A stretch of 41,330 nucleotides of DNA, from positions 1-41,330 of IMG/VR virus record IMGVR_UViG_3300043446_001780. One strand, written 5' to 3'. Numbering within the stretch: position 1 is the stretch's first letter; each line of letters opens with the position of its first letter. The DNA is from a virus. Positions 1 to 5,426 of the stretch are shown piece after piece. The notes under the pieces were generated by a model. The model was not told the origin of the DNA and did not search any database. It was given only the letters and a program-made list of their open reading frames with translations. The translations under genes were made by a program, and so were the position numbers.

Positions 1-276
1 GGGCGCCGGCACATTGATGGCGACCGGCGGCTCGCCAGTTTCAACGCAGGCCCAAAACGCGCGCTCATTTGCGACAAGCTGCGCCTGCGAGAGCGGACAC
101 GCCTCGACCTCAAACACGACGTGCTTCAGCGTGCCAAAGAACACGCTGAGATAGGCCTTCGTCGCGCCCGTCACTTTCATGCAGTGCTGCAGCTGCCAAA
201 AATACTTGCGGACGACCTCGTCCTCCTTGGCAAACGCCGAAACGTGCTTTGCCTCAAAGATTGGCGGCTTATTCAT
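1..276 (-). CDS. YqaJ-type phage exonuclease, middle segment (runs off left edge)
   Basis: This frame continues the exonuclease that begins at 574. It opens with an ATG (276-274) lying inside the last codons of the upstream piece and stays open for 92 codons to the window edge. It contains FEAKHVSAFAKEDEV and a Q-x-x-H-C-M-K-V-T-G stretch, the second half of the YqaJ nuclease core: the E-x-K pair (FEAK) is catalytic and the QLQHCMKVTG helix is typical of this lambda-exonuclease-like fold. The C-terminus is at the other edge of the window (41144-41330). Known role of the family: 5'-3' degradation of double-stranded DNA ends to feed a single-strand annealing protein, here the ERF protein encoded just downstream on the circle. 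Whether this piece is made by re-initiation at the overlapping ATG or by a frameshift cannot be told from sequence. Confidence 0.8.
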   Translation of the reverse strand, partial: MNKPPIFEAKHVSAFAKEDEVVRKYFWQLQHCMKVTGATKAYLSVFFGTLKHVVFEVEACPLSQAQLVANERAFWACVETGEPPVAINVPAP

Positions 277-574
277 CGACCACCTCTCCATCCAGATTGC
301 AGCGCATCCACGGATGCTCATCACTGACGCGCGTATCGCCGCGCGAAATCACCCGCTTGCCGGTAGTCCGCTCAAACCACGCCGCGTTGAACGGCTCGGT
401 CCAGACGCCCATCTGCACGGGCAGGACGTCGTCGAGTTTTTCGGGCTCAATCTCGCCGCGCTTCTCGCGCCACAGGCGCAGGATTTTCTCTTCGTCGCCG
501 CCCATGATGATGGTGGCGTCAGAGCCACCGATGCCGAGCTTGCGCGCGGCGTGCCACTCAGCGTCGTGCGCCAT
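269..574 (-). CDS. YqaJ-type phage exonuclease, N-terminal segment (frame broken)
   Basis: A 101-residue piece starting MAHDAEWHAARKLGIGGSDA. W-H-x-x-R and the GIGGSDA motif mark the N-terminus of YqaJ-family recombination exonucleases. It ends in RCNLDGEVVDE-stop, where family members continue without a break into the acidic active site and the E-x-K strand. That continuation (FEAKHVSAF) lies immediately downstream in another frame, so one base separates two halves of one domain. The start ATG (574-572) overlaps the TGA of the upstream gene as TGATG, which supports translational coupling and this start. Neither half should be a nuclease alone. A sequence error, a decayed gene or a programmed shift at GTC-GAT-GAA-TAA are all possible. 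Confidence 0.8.
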   Translation of the reverse strand: MAHDAEWHAARKLGIGGSDATIIMGGDEEKILRLWREKRGEIEPEKLDDVLPVQMGVWTEPFNAAWFERTTGKRVISRGDTRVSDEHPWMRCNLDGEVVDE

Positions 575-801
575 CAGCCCGTCACCTTCGCAAACCGCAT
601 CTCGCGATTGAAGGCGACGACGGCGCGAGCCAAGTCGTCGGCCTGCTCCAGCGGGCAAGAAAAGATGATGTCGTGGCCGTAGAAATTGCGGCTGGCCGTG
701 TCATGCAGAACAAGCCGCACGCGCCCGGTGGCGTTGGCCTCCTCCACCTTGAGGACGGGACCGCCCTCAATCTCGTAAAGCGGGATGGAATTGTTTTTCA
801 C
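574..801 (-). CDS. Small early protein of unknown function (75 aa)
   Basis: The GTG start at 801 is preceded by AGGAG at good spacing, and the stop overlaps the exonuclease ATG. The protein begins VKNNSIPLYEIEGGPVLKVE and ends MRFAKVTG. It is soluble-looking, mixed alpha/beta, with no motif I recognise. A longer upstream reading of the same frame exists but would cover the neighbouring gene and lacks a ribosome site. Its place directly before the exonuclease suggests an early recombination or host-takeover accessory role, which is inference from position only. Confidence 0.6.
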   Translation of the reverse strand: MKNNSIPLYEIEGGPVLKVEEANATGRVRLVLHDTASRNFYGHDIIFSCPLEQADDLARAVVAFNREMRFAKVTG

Positions 802-1076
802 TTGCTTTTCTCCTGATCGCGGAGGCGCTGATATTCGGCGATCGACCACGCCTCGGCGTCGCGCCAATTGCTGAAATGGTTGTCGATGTATTTGACGGTG
901 TCGGAGACACGCGGCTGGATCTGCTTGAACAGCGCCACGGAGGCGCGATACGGCGTCTCCATGCTGTCTTCCGGACGGAACCAGATGCAGGCTTCGCCGT
1001 GATATTTGCGGCAACGCTGCGTCATGCGCAGGAAATAGCGGTCGCCGGTTTCGACGGTGTAGGACCGGACCATCAT
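798..1076 (-). CDS. Small early protein of unknown function (92 aa)
   Basis: Starts at the ATG of 1076 (MMVRSYTVETGDRYFLRMTQ), preceded by GGAGACG. It overlaps the stop of the 35-residue gene upstream and, at its own stop, the GTG of the next gene. It is rich in basic and aromatic residues and contains CRKYHGEACIWFRPEDS; the two cysteines are not arranged as an obvious zinc site. The C-terminus is charged (RLRDQEKSK). No family recognised. It belongs to the tightly overlapped leftward operon. Confidence 0.6.
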   Translation of the reverse strand: MMVRSYTVETGDRYFLRMTQRCRKYHGEACIWFRPEDSMETPYRASVALFKQIQPRVSDTVKYIDNHFSNWRDAEAWSIAEYQRLRDQEKSK

Positions 1077-1183
1077 CACTCGTCTCCAATGATCGCGAGC
1101 ACCGTCAGACCGACGAGCCAGCACGCGGTGAGCAGAAGAAACGGCGCGGCGCAGAACAACGCGGCGAGCTGAGCGTCAGTCAT
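1076..1183 (-). CDS. Tiny membrane protein (35 aa)
   Basis: Short frame starting MTDAQLAALFCAAPFLLL and ending AIIGDE, with a GGAGGCGAC ribosome site just upstream. Almost the whole peptide is one hydrophobic helix (about residues 5-32), so it should sit in the inner membrane. Its ATG overlaps the stop of the gene before and its TGA overlaps the ATG of the gene after, the same overlap pattern as the rest of this operon, which is the main reason to believe it. Function unknown; tiny membrane peptides of phage early regions often modify the host envelope or block superinfection, but nothing here proves that. Confidence 0.55.
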   Translation of the reverse strand: MTDAQLAALFCAAPFLLLTACWLVGLTVLAIIGDE

Positions 1184-1379
1184 TGTCGCCTCCGCACTTT
1201 TCTCTCAACGCAGCGCTAACGAGCGCCGAATTGGACAGGATGAGATTTTGCGCTGCTTTGCGTGCAGCCGGCAGTTGGTCCTCGTTTGCAAAAATCATCC
1301 GAGCCAAAGCCATCGCGAGCTGGTCGCGCTCTTCCTCAATCTTCTCTAGGTTTTTGATGATGCGGCGGATGTCACTCAT
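1176..1379 (-). CDS. Small helical early protein (67 aa)
   Basis: Begins MSDIRRIIKNLEKIEEERDQ, a charged amphipathic helix likely to form a coiled coil, and ends REKCGGDND. It overlaps the preceding gene by 8 bases and the following one by 8. It resembles its upstream neighbour (1372-1575) in size and in being helical with an acidic Gly-rich tail (CGGDND against FGGDDE), so the two may be distant duplicates or partners. Function unknown. Confidence 0.6.
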   Translation of the reverse strand: MSDIRRIIKNLEKIEEERDQLAMALARMIFANEDQLPAARKAAQNLILSNSALVSAALREKCGGDND

Positions 1380-1575
1380 CGTCGCCTCCGAAGGTCGCGA
1401 GCTTGTCGCGCAGATAGTCGAGATCCTTCGCCAGCGCGGCGAGGCGGTAGGTCAGATCCTCCTCCGAGCGCGACGTCAGCTTGACGGCTTCCATCTGATC
1501 CTCGGTAAGACGGATGAGATCGCGCACCTCGTCGGCGGTCTCGGCTTCACGCTGAAATCGAATGAAACGGGCCAT
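1372..1575 (-). CDS. First gene of the leftward early operon, helical protein (67 aa)
   Basis: Starts MARFIRFQREAETADEVRDL and ends KLATFGGDDE. The ATG follows GGGAGTAACGAGT and lies about 25 bases from the expected transcription start of the leftward early promoter, so this is the promoter-proximal gene. The protein is almost wholly charged helix, compatible with a coiled-coil dimer. No family recognised. In lambdoid layouts this slot often holds an antiterminator or early regulator, but there is no N-type arginine-rich motif and I do not assign that role. Confidence 0.6.
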   Translation of the reverse strand: MARFIRFQREAETADEVRDLIRLTEDQMEAVKLTSRSEEDLTYRLAALAKDLDYLRDKLATFGGDDE

Positions 1576-1606
1576 ACTCGTTACTCCCTGTGCTCCAGTG
1601 CCAGGG

Positions 1607-1636
1607 ACAATAATTGAGGTTTTCGCAATCTGTCAA
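1607..1636 (-). promoter_or_regulatory. Leftward early promoter (PL-like)
   Basis: Read on the minus strand: TTGACA (1636-1631), 18 bases, TATTGT (1612-1607), or 17 bases to TTATTG. A near-consensus sigma-70 promoter that places the start of transcription some 25 bases before the first gene of the leftward operon. The spacer is filled by the 17-bp sequence shared with the rightward promoter. Confidence 0.8.
1614..1630 (-). promoter_or_regulatory. Operator candidate in the leftward promoter
   Basis: The 17-mer GATTGCGAAAACCTCAA on the minus strand sits between the -35 and -10 boxes. The identical 17-mer occurs at 2856-2872 in the rightward promoter. Identity in both early promoters around the repressor gene is what is expected of a repressor/Cro operator. 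The ends form a short inverted repeat (TTG...CAA). Confidence 0.75.
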
Positions 1637-1639
1637 GCC

Positions 1640-2100
1640 ATGACGGAGGGAGATATTGCGTCTAGCTCAATTTTTTAGTATCAAGGTTCTCAACTGAGCC
1701 GTTCTCCTTACGAGACGATCACCGGGAACATGACCGGGCGTGGAGGCAAACAGTCGAAGCGGGTAAGGCCCGCAGGATGCTCTGAATGGAGCAGGGCCGA
1801 CAGATGTCGCTGGCGTGGCGCTGAAGGCCTACCGTTGGATGAAGCTGCTGGTATCGGGCAACCGGCTAACCCTGCCCGCCCAGAAATGGGAACAGCAACG
1901 CCAGTGTGTCTAAGCCTCCGGCGGCTCCGACTGCCCAGACTTAGGCGGCACCTTCGGCCTCGCTAGGTCGAAGTGTGCCGTCACCACCGGCCCACCAACT
2001 GCCCAGGCCGCCGCCAACCGGCTTGATTGCCAAGCCGGCTGCAGGGCATTCGGGCGGTAGAAACTGCTAAGATGTCAGCGGCCGTTGCCGGGCGCGAGGC
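1640..2100. other. Gene-free structured region (possible ncRNA or gene remnant)
   Basis: About 460 bases without a convincing gene, lying 3' of the repressor. It contains several compact hairpins: 1759-1763 with 1769-1773 (GCGGG/CCCGC), 1778-1782 with 1789-1793 (TGCTC/GAGCA), 1798-1802 with 1805-1809 (CGACA/TGTCG), and 2018-2024 with 2032-2038 (CCGGCTT/AAGCCGG). None is followed by a run of T. One plus-strand frame (about 1767-1910) reads protein-like, including ALKAYRWMKLLVSGNRL, but has no start and ends at TAA, so a decayed coding gene is an alternative. An open frame at 1730-1966 is rich in Arg, Pro and Gly and does not look like a real protein. Confidence 0.5.
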
Positions 2101-2103
2101 AGC

Positions 2104-2745
2104 TCAGAACGTCGTCGCCGGCTTGACGAACTCCAGCACGAAAGCCTTGACTTCTACGCTGCCGTCGCCGCCTAGCTTGATCGCCGTCTGAAACGCCGGA
2201 TCGTCGCTGTCTGGCTCCAAAACAAAGCCTGTATGCCGGTTGCCCACGACCTTTTTCACGGTCGTCTCAATCCTTCCATCCGCGTCTCGGCGTTCCGCCA
2301 CGACCCAATCGCCATGCTGGAAATCGCGCGGCGCGGCGTGGACGTCGAGGCACAGCACCAAATCGCCGTCCTTCGCATGCCGGTTGATTGAAGTGCCTCT
2401 AACGCGAAGCAAGTAAACTGACTTCTCAGGCCATCTTGCATCAACAACGATGGTCGAGGGAATTGGCTCGAAATGCACGCCTGGTTCCGCCCATACGCCT
2501 GCCGCCACATCTCCAATAATTGATGCAGTGGTGATTTTTTGCCCATCTGATCTACTTGACTTAACCGTTGCCGGAGCGTCAACATCCAGGTATCGCGCAA
2601 TTATCGCAATTTCTCGCGCTTTAATTTCACGTTTTCCACTCAAAAAATTGGTTACAACTGCTGGGTGTCTTCCAAGCGCCTTCGCCAGACCAGCTCTAGT
2701 TTTTCCAGGCTTTTCAAGCCCGTCTAAAATCCACTGAATGTCCAT
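2104..2745 (-). CDS. CI-type repressor with S24/LexA self-cleavage domain (213 aa)
   Basis: Residues 1-55 form a helix-turn-helix of the XRE/Cro-CI type (AGLAKALGRHPAVVTNFLSG). Residues 75-210 form a LexA/S24 peptidase domain. The cleavage site Ala82-Gly83 (DVAAGVW), the serine nucleophile Ser119 (VRGTSINRH) and a lysine at 164/165 (TTVKKV) are all present. In this family, RecA filaments on damaged DNA trigger self-cleavage, which inactivates the repressor and induces the prophage. The gene faces the Cro-like gene across a 140-base control region and is the only leftward gene between the two early promoters. It probably holds both promoters off through the shared 17-bp operator; the match is inferred, not shown. 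Confidence 0.93.
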   Translation of the reverse strand: MDIQWILDGLEKPGKTRAGLAKALGRHPAVVTNFLSGKREIKAREIAIIARYLDVDAPATVKSSRSDGQKITTASIIGDVAAGVWAEPGVHFEPIPSTIVVDARWPEKSVYLLRVRGTSINRHAKDGDLVLCLDVHAAPRDFQHGDWVVAERRDADGRIETTVKKVVGNRHTGFVLEPDSDDPAFQTAIKLGGDGSVEVKAFVLEFVKPATTF

Positions 2746-2850
2746 GCTGAGCCGTCACTGTTTGATACACAACTGGCTTTTACGCTTTATTAACCGCACC
2801 GTATATTTCGTTTTCCGCAAGATTTTTTCACGCCGCGCCGCTTCAGCGCC

Positions 2851-2879
2851 TTGACGATTGCGAAAACCTCAAGCATATT
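2851..2879 (+). promoter_or_regulatory. Rightward early promoter (PR-like), possibly leaderless
   Basis: TTGACG (2851-2856), 17 bases, CATATT (2874-2879). The -10 box ends only 6 bases before the ATG of the Cro-like gene at 2886, so transcription should begin at or next to the start codon, giving a leaderless mRNA. GAGGG at 2880-2884 is too close to the ATG to work as a normal ribosome site. Confidence 0.72.
2856..2872 (+). promoter_or_regulatory. Operator candidate in the rightward promoter
   Basis: GATTGCGAAAACCTCAA, identical to the sequence at 1614-1630 on the other strand. It overlaps the last base of the -35 box and almost the whole spacer, so a bound repressor would block RNA polymerase at both early promoters. 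Confidence 0.75.
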
Positions 2880-2885
2880 GAGGGC

Positions 2886-3125
2886 ATGGCACTAAACCCT
2901 GCACACAAGATAATCGCAAAGCTCGGTGGCGAAAAAACGGTCGCCGAGCTTCTCGGCCTCGAGCTCAGTGGCGTCTATCGCTGGTCCTACCCGAGGGACC
3001 GCGGCGGCACCGGCGGGCGCATCCCGGCGCGCCACATCAAGCCGCTGATTGCCGCCGCCAAGGCGCGCGGCAAGCGGCTCTCGCTCAACGACTTCTTCCA
3101 AGAGCCGTCTGAGGTGCAGCAATGA
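2886..3125 (+). CDS. Cro-like small DNA-binding protein (79 aa)
   Basis: First rightward gene, divergent from the repressor. Residues 5-35 (IIAKLGGEKTVAELLGLELS) followed by GVYRWSYP and IPARHIKPLI match the small Cro/YdaS-like helix-turn-helix proteins of alphaproteobacterial phages, in which an xxVYRW recognition helix is followed by IPxxH and a C-terminal LxxxDFF. In this position it should compete with the repressor for the shared operator and favour lytic growth. The ATG at 2886 is so close to the promoter that the message may be leaderless. The stop overlaps the next ATG by 4 bases. Confidence 0.82.
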   Translation: MALNPAHKIIAKLGGEKTVAELLGLELSGVYRWSYPRDRGGTGGRIPARHIKPLIAAAKARGKRLSLNDFFQEPSEVQQ

Positions 3126-3463
3126 GCGCTGACAACGACACAACAGACAAACTGAAGGACTTGGCCCGCAGGGCTGCGCAGTTGGCAATTGAGGTTGCTG
3201 AACTGCACGACAAGCTCACTTCGTCTGGCCCGAAGATTTTCGACGAAGGCGATTTCTTGCGCCTAGTCGAGGCAATGTCGTCATCGACGGGCCTTTCAGA
3301 AGCCACGTTGAGCACCCGCTTATTTAACGACGGCAAGCGCATCGCCGCAATTCGCGGCGGTGCGACAATCACCGTGCGGCGCATGTCCGACGCGGTCGAA
3401 TACCTCTGCAAAAACTGGCCGGAGCAGTTCCATGCATCTGTATTCGCCCGCCGAGATCATTGA
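3122..3463 (+). CDS. Early regulator-like protein (113 aa)
   Basis: Starts with ATGA overlapping the Cro-like gene. The N-terminal third is a charged helix (KLKDLARRAAQLAIEVAEL). The C-terminal part, LSEATLSTRLFNDGKRIAAI followed by an RGGATITVRRM stretch and AVEYLCKNWP, resembles a short DNA-binding helical segment seen in many small alphaproteobacterial phage proteins. The position directly after cro is where lambda has cII, so a transcription role is plausible, but I do not recognise a named family. The last 32 bases overlap the next small gene. Confidence 0.6.
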   Translation: MSADNDTTDKLKDLARRAAQLAIEVAELHDKLTSSGPKIFDEGDFLRLVEAMSSSTGLSEATLSTRLFNDGKRIAAIRGGATITVRRMSDAVEYLCKNWPEQFHASVFARRDH

Positions 3464-3554
3464 GCGCCGCATCGAATGCCTGATGGCACTCGGATTTGAG
3501 CGCGACGAAGCAGAACGCATCGCGCTCGAAACCTATCGCCCACCGGGTGCGTAA
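3432..3554 (+). CDS. Small early protein (40 aa)
   Basis: Chosen start is the ATG at 3432 because GGAG stands at 3421-3424 with seven bases between. The peptide MHLYSPAEIIERRIECLMAL continues with an amphipathic helix and ends YRPPGA. It has the look of a UBA-like or small helical regulator, but this is too short to assign. It overlaps the upstream gene by 32 bases and is followed at once by a strong terminator, so it closes the first rightward transcription unit. Confidence 0.55.
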   Translation: MHLYSPAEIIERRIECLMALGFERDEAERIALETYRPPGA

Positions 3555-3572
3555 CCCGGCCTCCCTGGAACT

Positions 3573-3598
3573 CCTCGGCCTACGGGCCGGGGTTTTTT
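3573..3598 (+). terminator. Rho-independent terminator after the cro operon
   Basis: Stem CCTCGGCC (3573-3580), loop TACG, stem GGCCGGGG (3585-3592, one T-G wobble), then six T (3593-3598). Placed like the first early terminator of lambdoid phages. All genes further right would need readthrough, antitermination or their own promoter, and no antiterminator is recognised. Confidence 0.85.
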
Positions 3599-3618
3599 CT
3601 CCCAATTAGTGAGCCGCT

Positions 3619-4890
3619 ATGCAGACGGTTGAAATCCCGGTTTCCGATGTTCGTCTGGTGATGGAGCTTTATCCGCGCCTTGAGACGAAGATGATTGACA
3701 GCTTGGTCGAGCAATATCGCGACGCGATTGAAGATTTGCCGCCGATTGTTGTCGCACGTGGTGGCATTTTGGTTGACGGGATGCACCGTTGGCAAGCGCA
3801 TATCCGCGAAAAGCGCGAGACAATCAAGGCTGTCGACCTTGGCGACATTTCCGACGCTGAGATTTTCTCGGAAGCTGTTCGGCTGAACGCGAGCCACGGG
3901 CGCCAGCTCAGCCGTTCTGAAAAGAAGAACGTCGCGGCGCGGTTCTGGGCGGATATGGCGCATATCGAAGAAGGCGAGCGCCTTGCCGAAATCATGCGCC
4001 GCCTGTCGATGGGCAAGCAGGCGGTTTACGACGCGACCAAGGACGCTCGCAAGGAAGAGAAGCGCGCCAAGCAGGACAAGGCCATTGATATGTGGCTGGA
4101 CTGCTACACTGACGCTGAAATTGCCGAAGCTGTTGATGTGACAGATCGGACGATCGCAGGATGGACCGAAAAAATTCCGGAAACGGAAAAATTTCGCCTG
4201 CCCCCCGGCTCCGACAAAGACACCCCTTGGGGCCGCGTCCAGCACTTCGACGTCTGGAACATCGGCACGGACGGCGGCGACGGCAAATATTTCGGCAAGA
4301 TGCCACCTGCCATCGTTGAGAACCTTCTCTGGCTTTACACCGCCCCAGGCGAAATCGTCTTCGACCCGTTTGGCGGTTCTGGCACGACGATTAAGGTCGC
4401 CAAGGCTATGGGCCGTCGTGTCTGGTCAAGCGACAGGCGCGGCAATGCATGGGATCCGACACAGCCTATCCACATTCACGACATTACGACCGGCTGGCCG
4501 AGCGACGCACCGAAAAAAGTCGACCTTGTCATTCTTGACCCGCCTTACTGGCAGCAGGCCAAGGGGCGCTATGACGAAGACGCCGCCGAATGCCTTGGCA
4601 ACATGTCGCTAAGCGATTTTTACGCTGCGTGGGACCGCGTCGTAGAAGCGATTTCCGGCCACGCCAAGCGGGCCGCATTCATCATCAGCCCGACCCAAAA
4701 CGAAGACGGCAGCGTCGAAGACCACGCTTTTGAGATGGCTGGCTCGTTCCACGCCGCCGGCTGGCGCACCGAGCGTCGCATCATTGTCCCGTATTCGACA
4801 CAGCAGGCTACCGGCCAGCAGGTGACATGGGCGCGCGAAAACAAGCGGCTGCTGAAACTCTACCGCGACTTGGTTGTGGTTTCGATATGA
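3619..4890 (+). CDS. ParB-like domain fused to DNA methyltransferase (423 aa)
   Basis: Residues 1-95 form a ParB/Srx-type domain with the signature LVDGMHRW (51-58, G-x-H-R). A helix-turn-helix follows at about 164-185 (TDAEIAEAVDVTDRTIAGW). Residues 215-423 are an N6-adenine/N4-cytosine methyltransferase: the AdoMet-binding motif FDPFGGSGTT (248-257) comes before the catalytic DPPYW (307-311). FGG-first order differs from the usual beta class (DPPY first), although the sequence around the FGG motif looks beta-like, so the enzyme appears circularly permuted. Expected activity is methylation of phage (and host) DNA at a sequence selected by the HTH/ParB part, either to escape host restriction or to shape transcription. 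The stop overlaps the ATG of a putative nuclease (4887). The ribosome site is weak (AGTGAG), and the gene follows directly on a terminator. Confidence 0.85.
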   Translation: MQTVEIPVSDVRLVMELYPRLETKMIDSLVEQYRDAIEDLPPIVVARGGILVDGMHRWQAHIREKRETIKAVDLGDISDAEIFSEAVRLNASHGRQLSRSEKKNVAARFWADMAHIEEGERLAEIMRRLSMGKQAVYDATKDARKEEKRAKQDKAIDMWLDCYTDAEIAEAVDVTDRTIAGWTEKIPETEKFRLPPGSDKDTPWGRVQHFDVWNIGTDGGDGKYFGKMPPAIVENLLWLYTAPGEIVFDPFGGSGTTIKVAKAMGRRVWSSDRRGNAWDPTQPIHIHDITTGWPSDAPKKVDLVILDPPYWQQAKGRYDEDAAECLGNMSLSDFYAAWDRVVEAISGHAKRAAFIISPTQNEDGSVEDHAFEMAGSFHAAGWRTERRIIVPYSTQQATGQQVTWARENKRLLKLYRDLVVVSI

Positions 4891-5426
4891 GCGAAGGGTT
4901 CGCATATCGCATAGCGCTTGCCGAGCACCATGAAAAATGGGTGCTTGCGAAGTTGCGCGAGCTTTATGGGAGCCGAATAAAACACGCTGAGCCATTTGGG
5001 CAGGCTTTGTTCAGCCATCAGCTCAGGGAGTATCTGCGCCGGGTCAGAACAAAATCCGGCGCAGAAACATTAATCAGGTGGCTCCCAGACATCATCTGCG
5101 TTGGCATTGACGACAGATGCTTTCTTGTCGAAGCGAAGTCTGGCGATGGCTGGAAGAAATACGGAAACCACAGCGTTGAGAACAAGAGTTTAGAAGCCGC
5201 CAGCAAATTTGAGAAAGAGTTTGAAACCGACGTATGGTTCATTTTTTCGGATGGCCGTGGCGAAAAGGCGTCGGTGCTGAATAGCCATCCAGGGAAAAAA
5301 CCTGGCCATTATTCCGGTAACGGCAGCGGCACACCGTTTTCATTGTGGCCGGCTGATAAGCTCACCCAACGCATAGCGCCGACGCCGACGTTTCTAATGG
5401 ACGTTTCAGCGGAGAAATCCGCATGA
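4887..5426 (+). CDS. Putative PD-(D/E)XK nuclease paired with the methyltransferase (179 aa)
   Basis: The ATG at 4887 overlaps the methyltransferase TGA (ATGA), the reason for choosing it over a start 60 bases upstream. Residues 66-84 read LPDIICVGIDDRCFLVEAK: Pro-Asp (67-68), a 12-residue hairpin, then hydrophobic-Glu-Ala-Lys (82-84), the core of PD-(D/E)XK endonucleases. A helix with conserved-looking acidic and lysine residues follows (NKSLEAASKFEKEF). The N-terminal 60 residues are basic and helical and could bind DNA. Coupled translation with a methyltransferase suggests a restriction-modification-like pair or a nuclease guided by methylation state. Other nuclease roles (resolvase-like, replication) are possible. 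I do not recognise a named family and the assignment rests on the motif and context. Confidence 0.6.
   Translation: MSEGFAYRIALAEHHEKWVLAKLRELYGSRIKHAEPFGQALFSHQLREYLRRVRTKSGAETLIRWLPDIICVGIDDRCFLVEAKSGDGWKKYGNHSVENKSLEAASKFEKEFETDVWFIFSDGRGEKASVLNSHPGKKPGHYSGNGSGTPFSLWPADKLTQRIAPTPTFLMDVSAEKSA

Larger units (their letters stand above)
2746..2885. promoter_or_regulatory. Repressor/Cro intergenic control region
   Basis: The 140 bases between the divergent repressor and Cro-like genes are markedly AT-richer than the surroundings. They contain the rightward promoter and operator (2851-2879). A second, imperfect match to the operator core (TTTTCCGCAA, about 2813-2822, opposite orientation) may be a weaker site. 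A leftward promoter for the repressor must lie here, but I see only weak -10-like sequences on the minus strand (TTAATA near 2785) without a clear -35. Confidence 0.6.

Noticed and set aside
1730-1966. Open frame of 78 codons in the immunity spacer
   Set aside because: Arg/Pro/Gly-rich composition, no ribosome site, and its frame disagrees with the more protein-like stretch in another frame.
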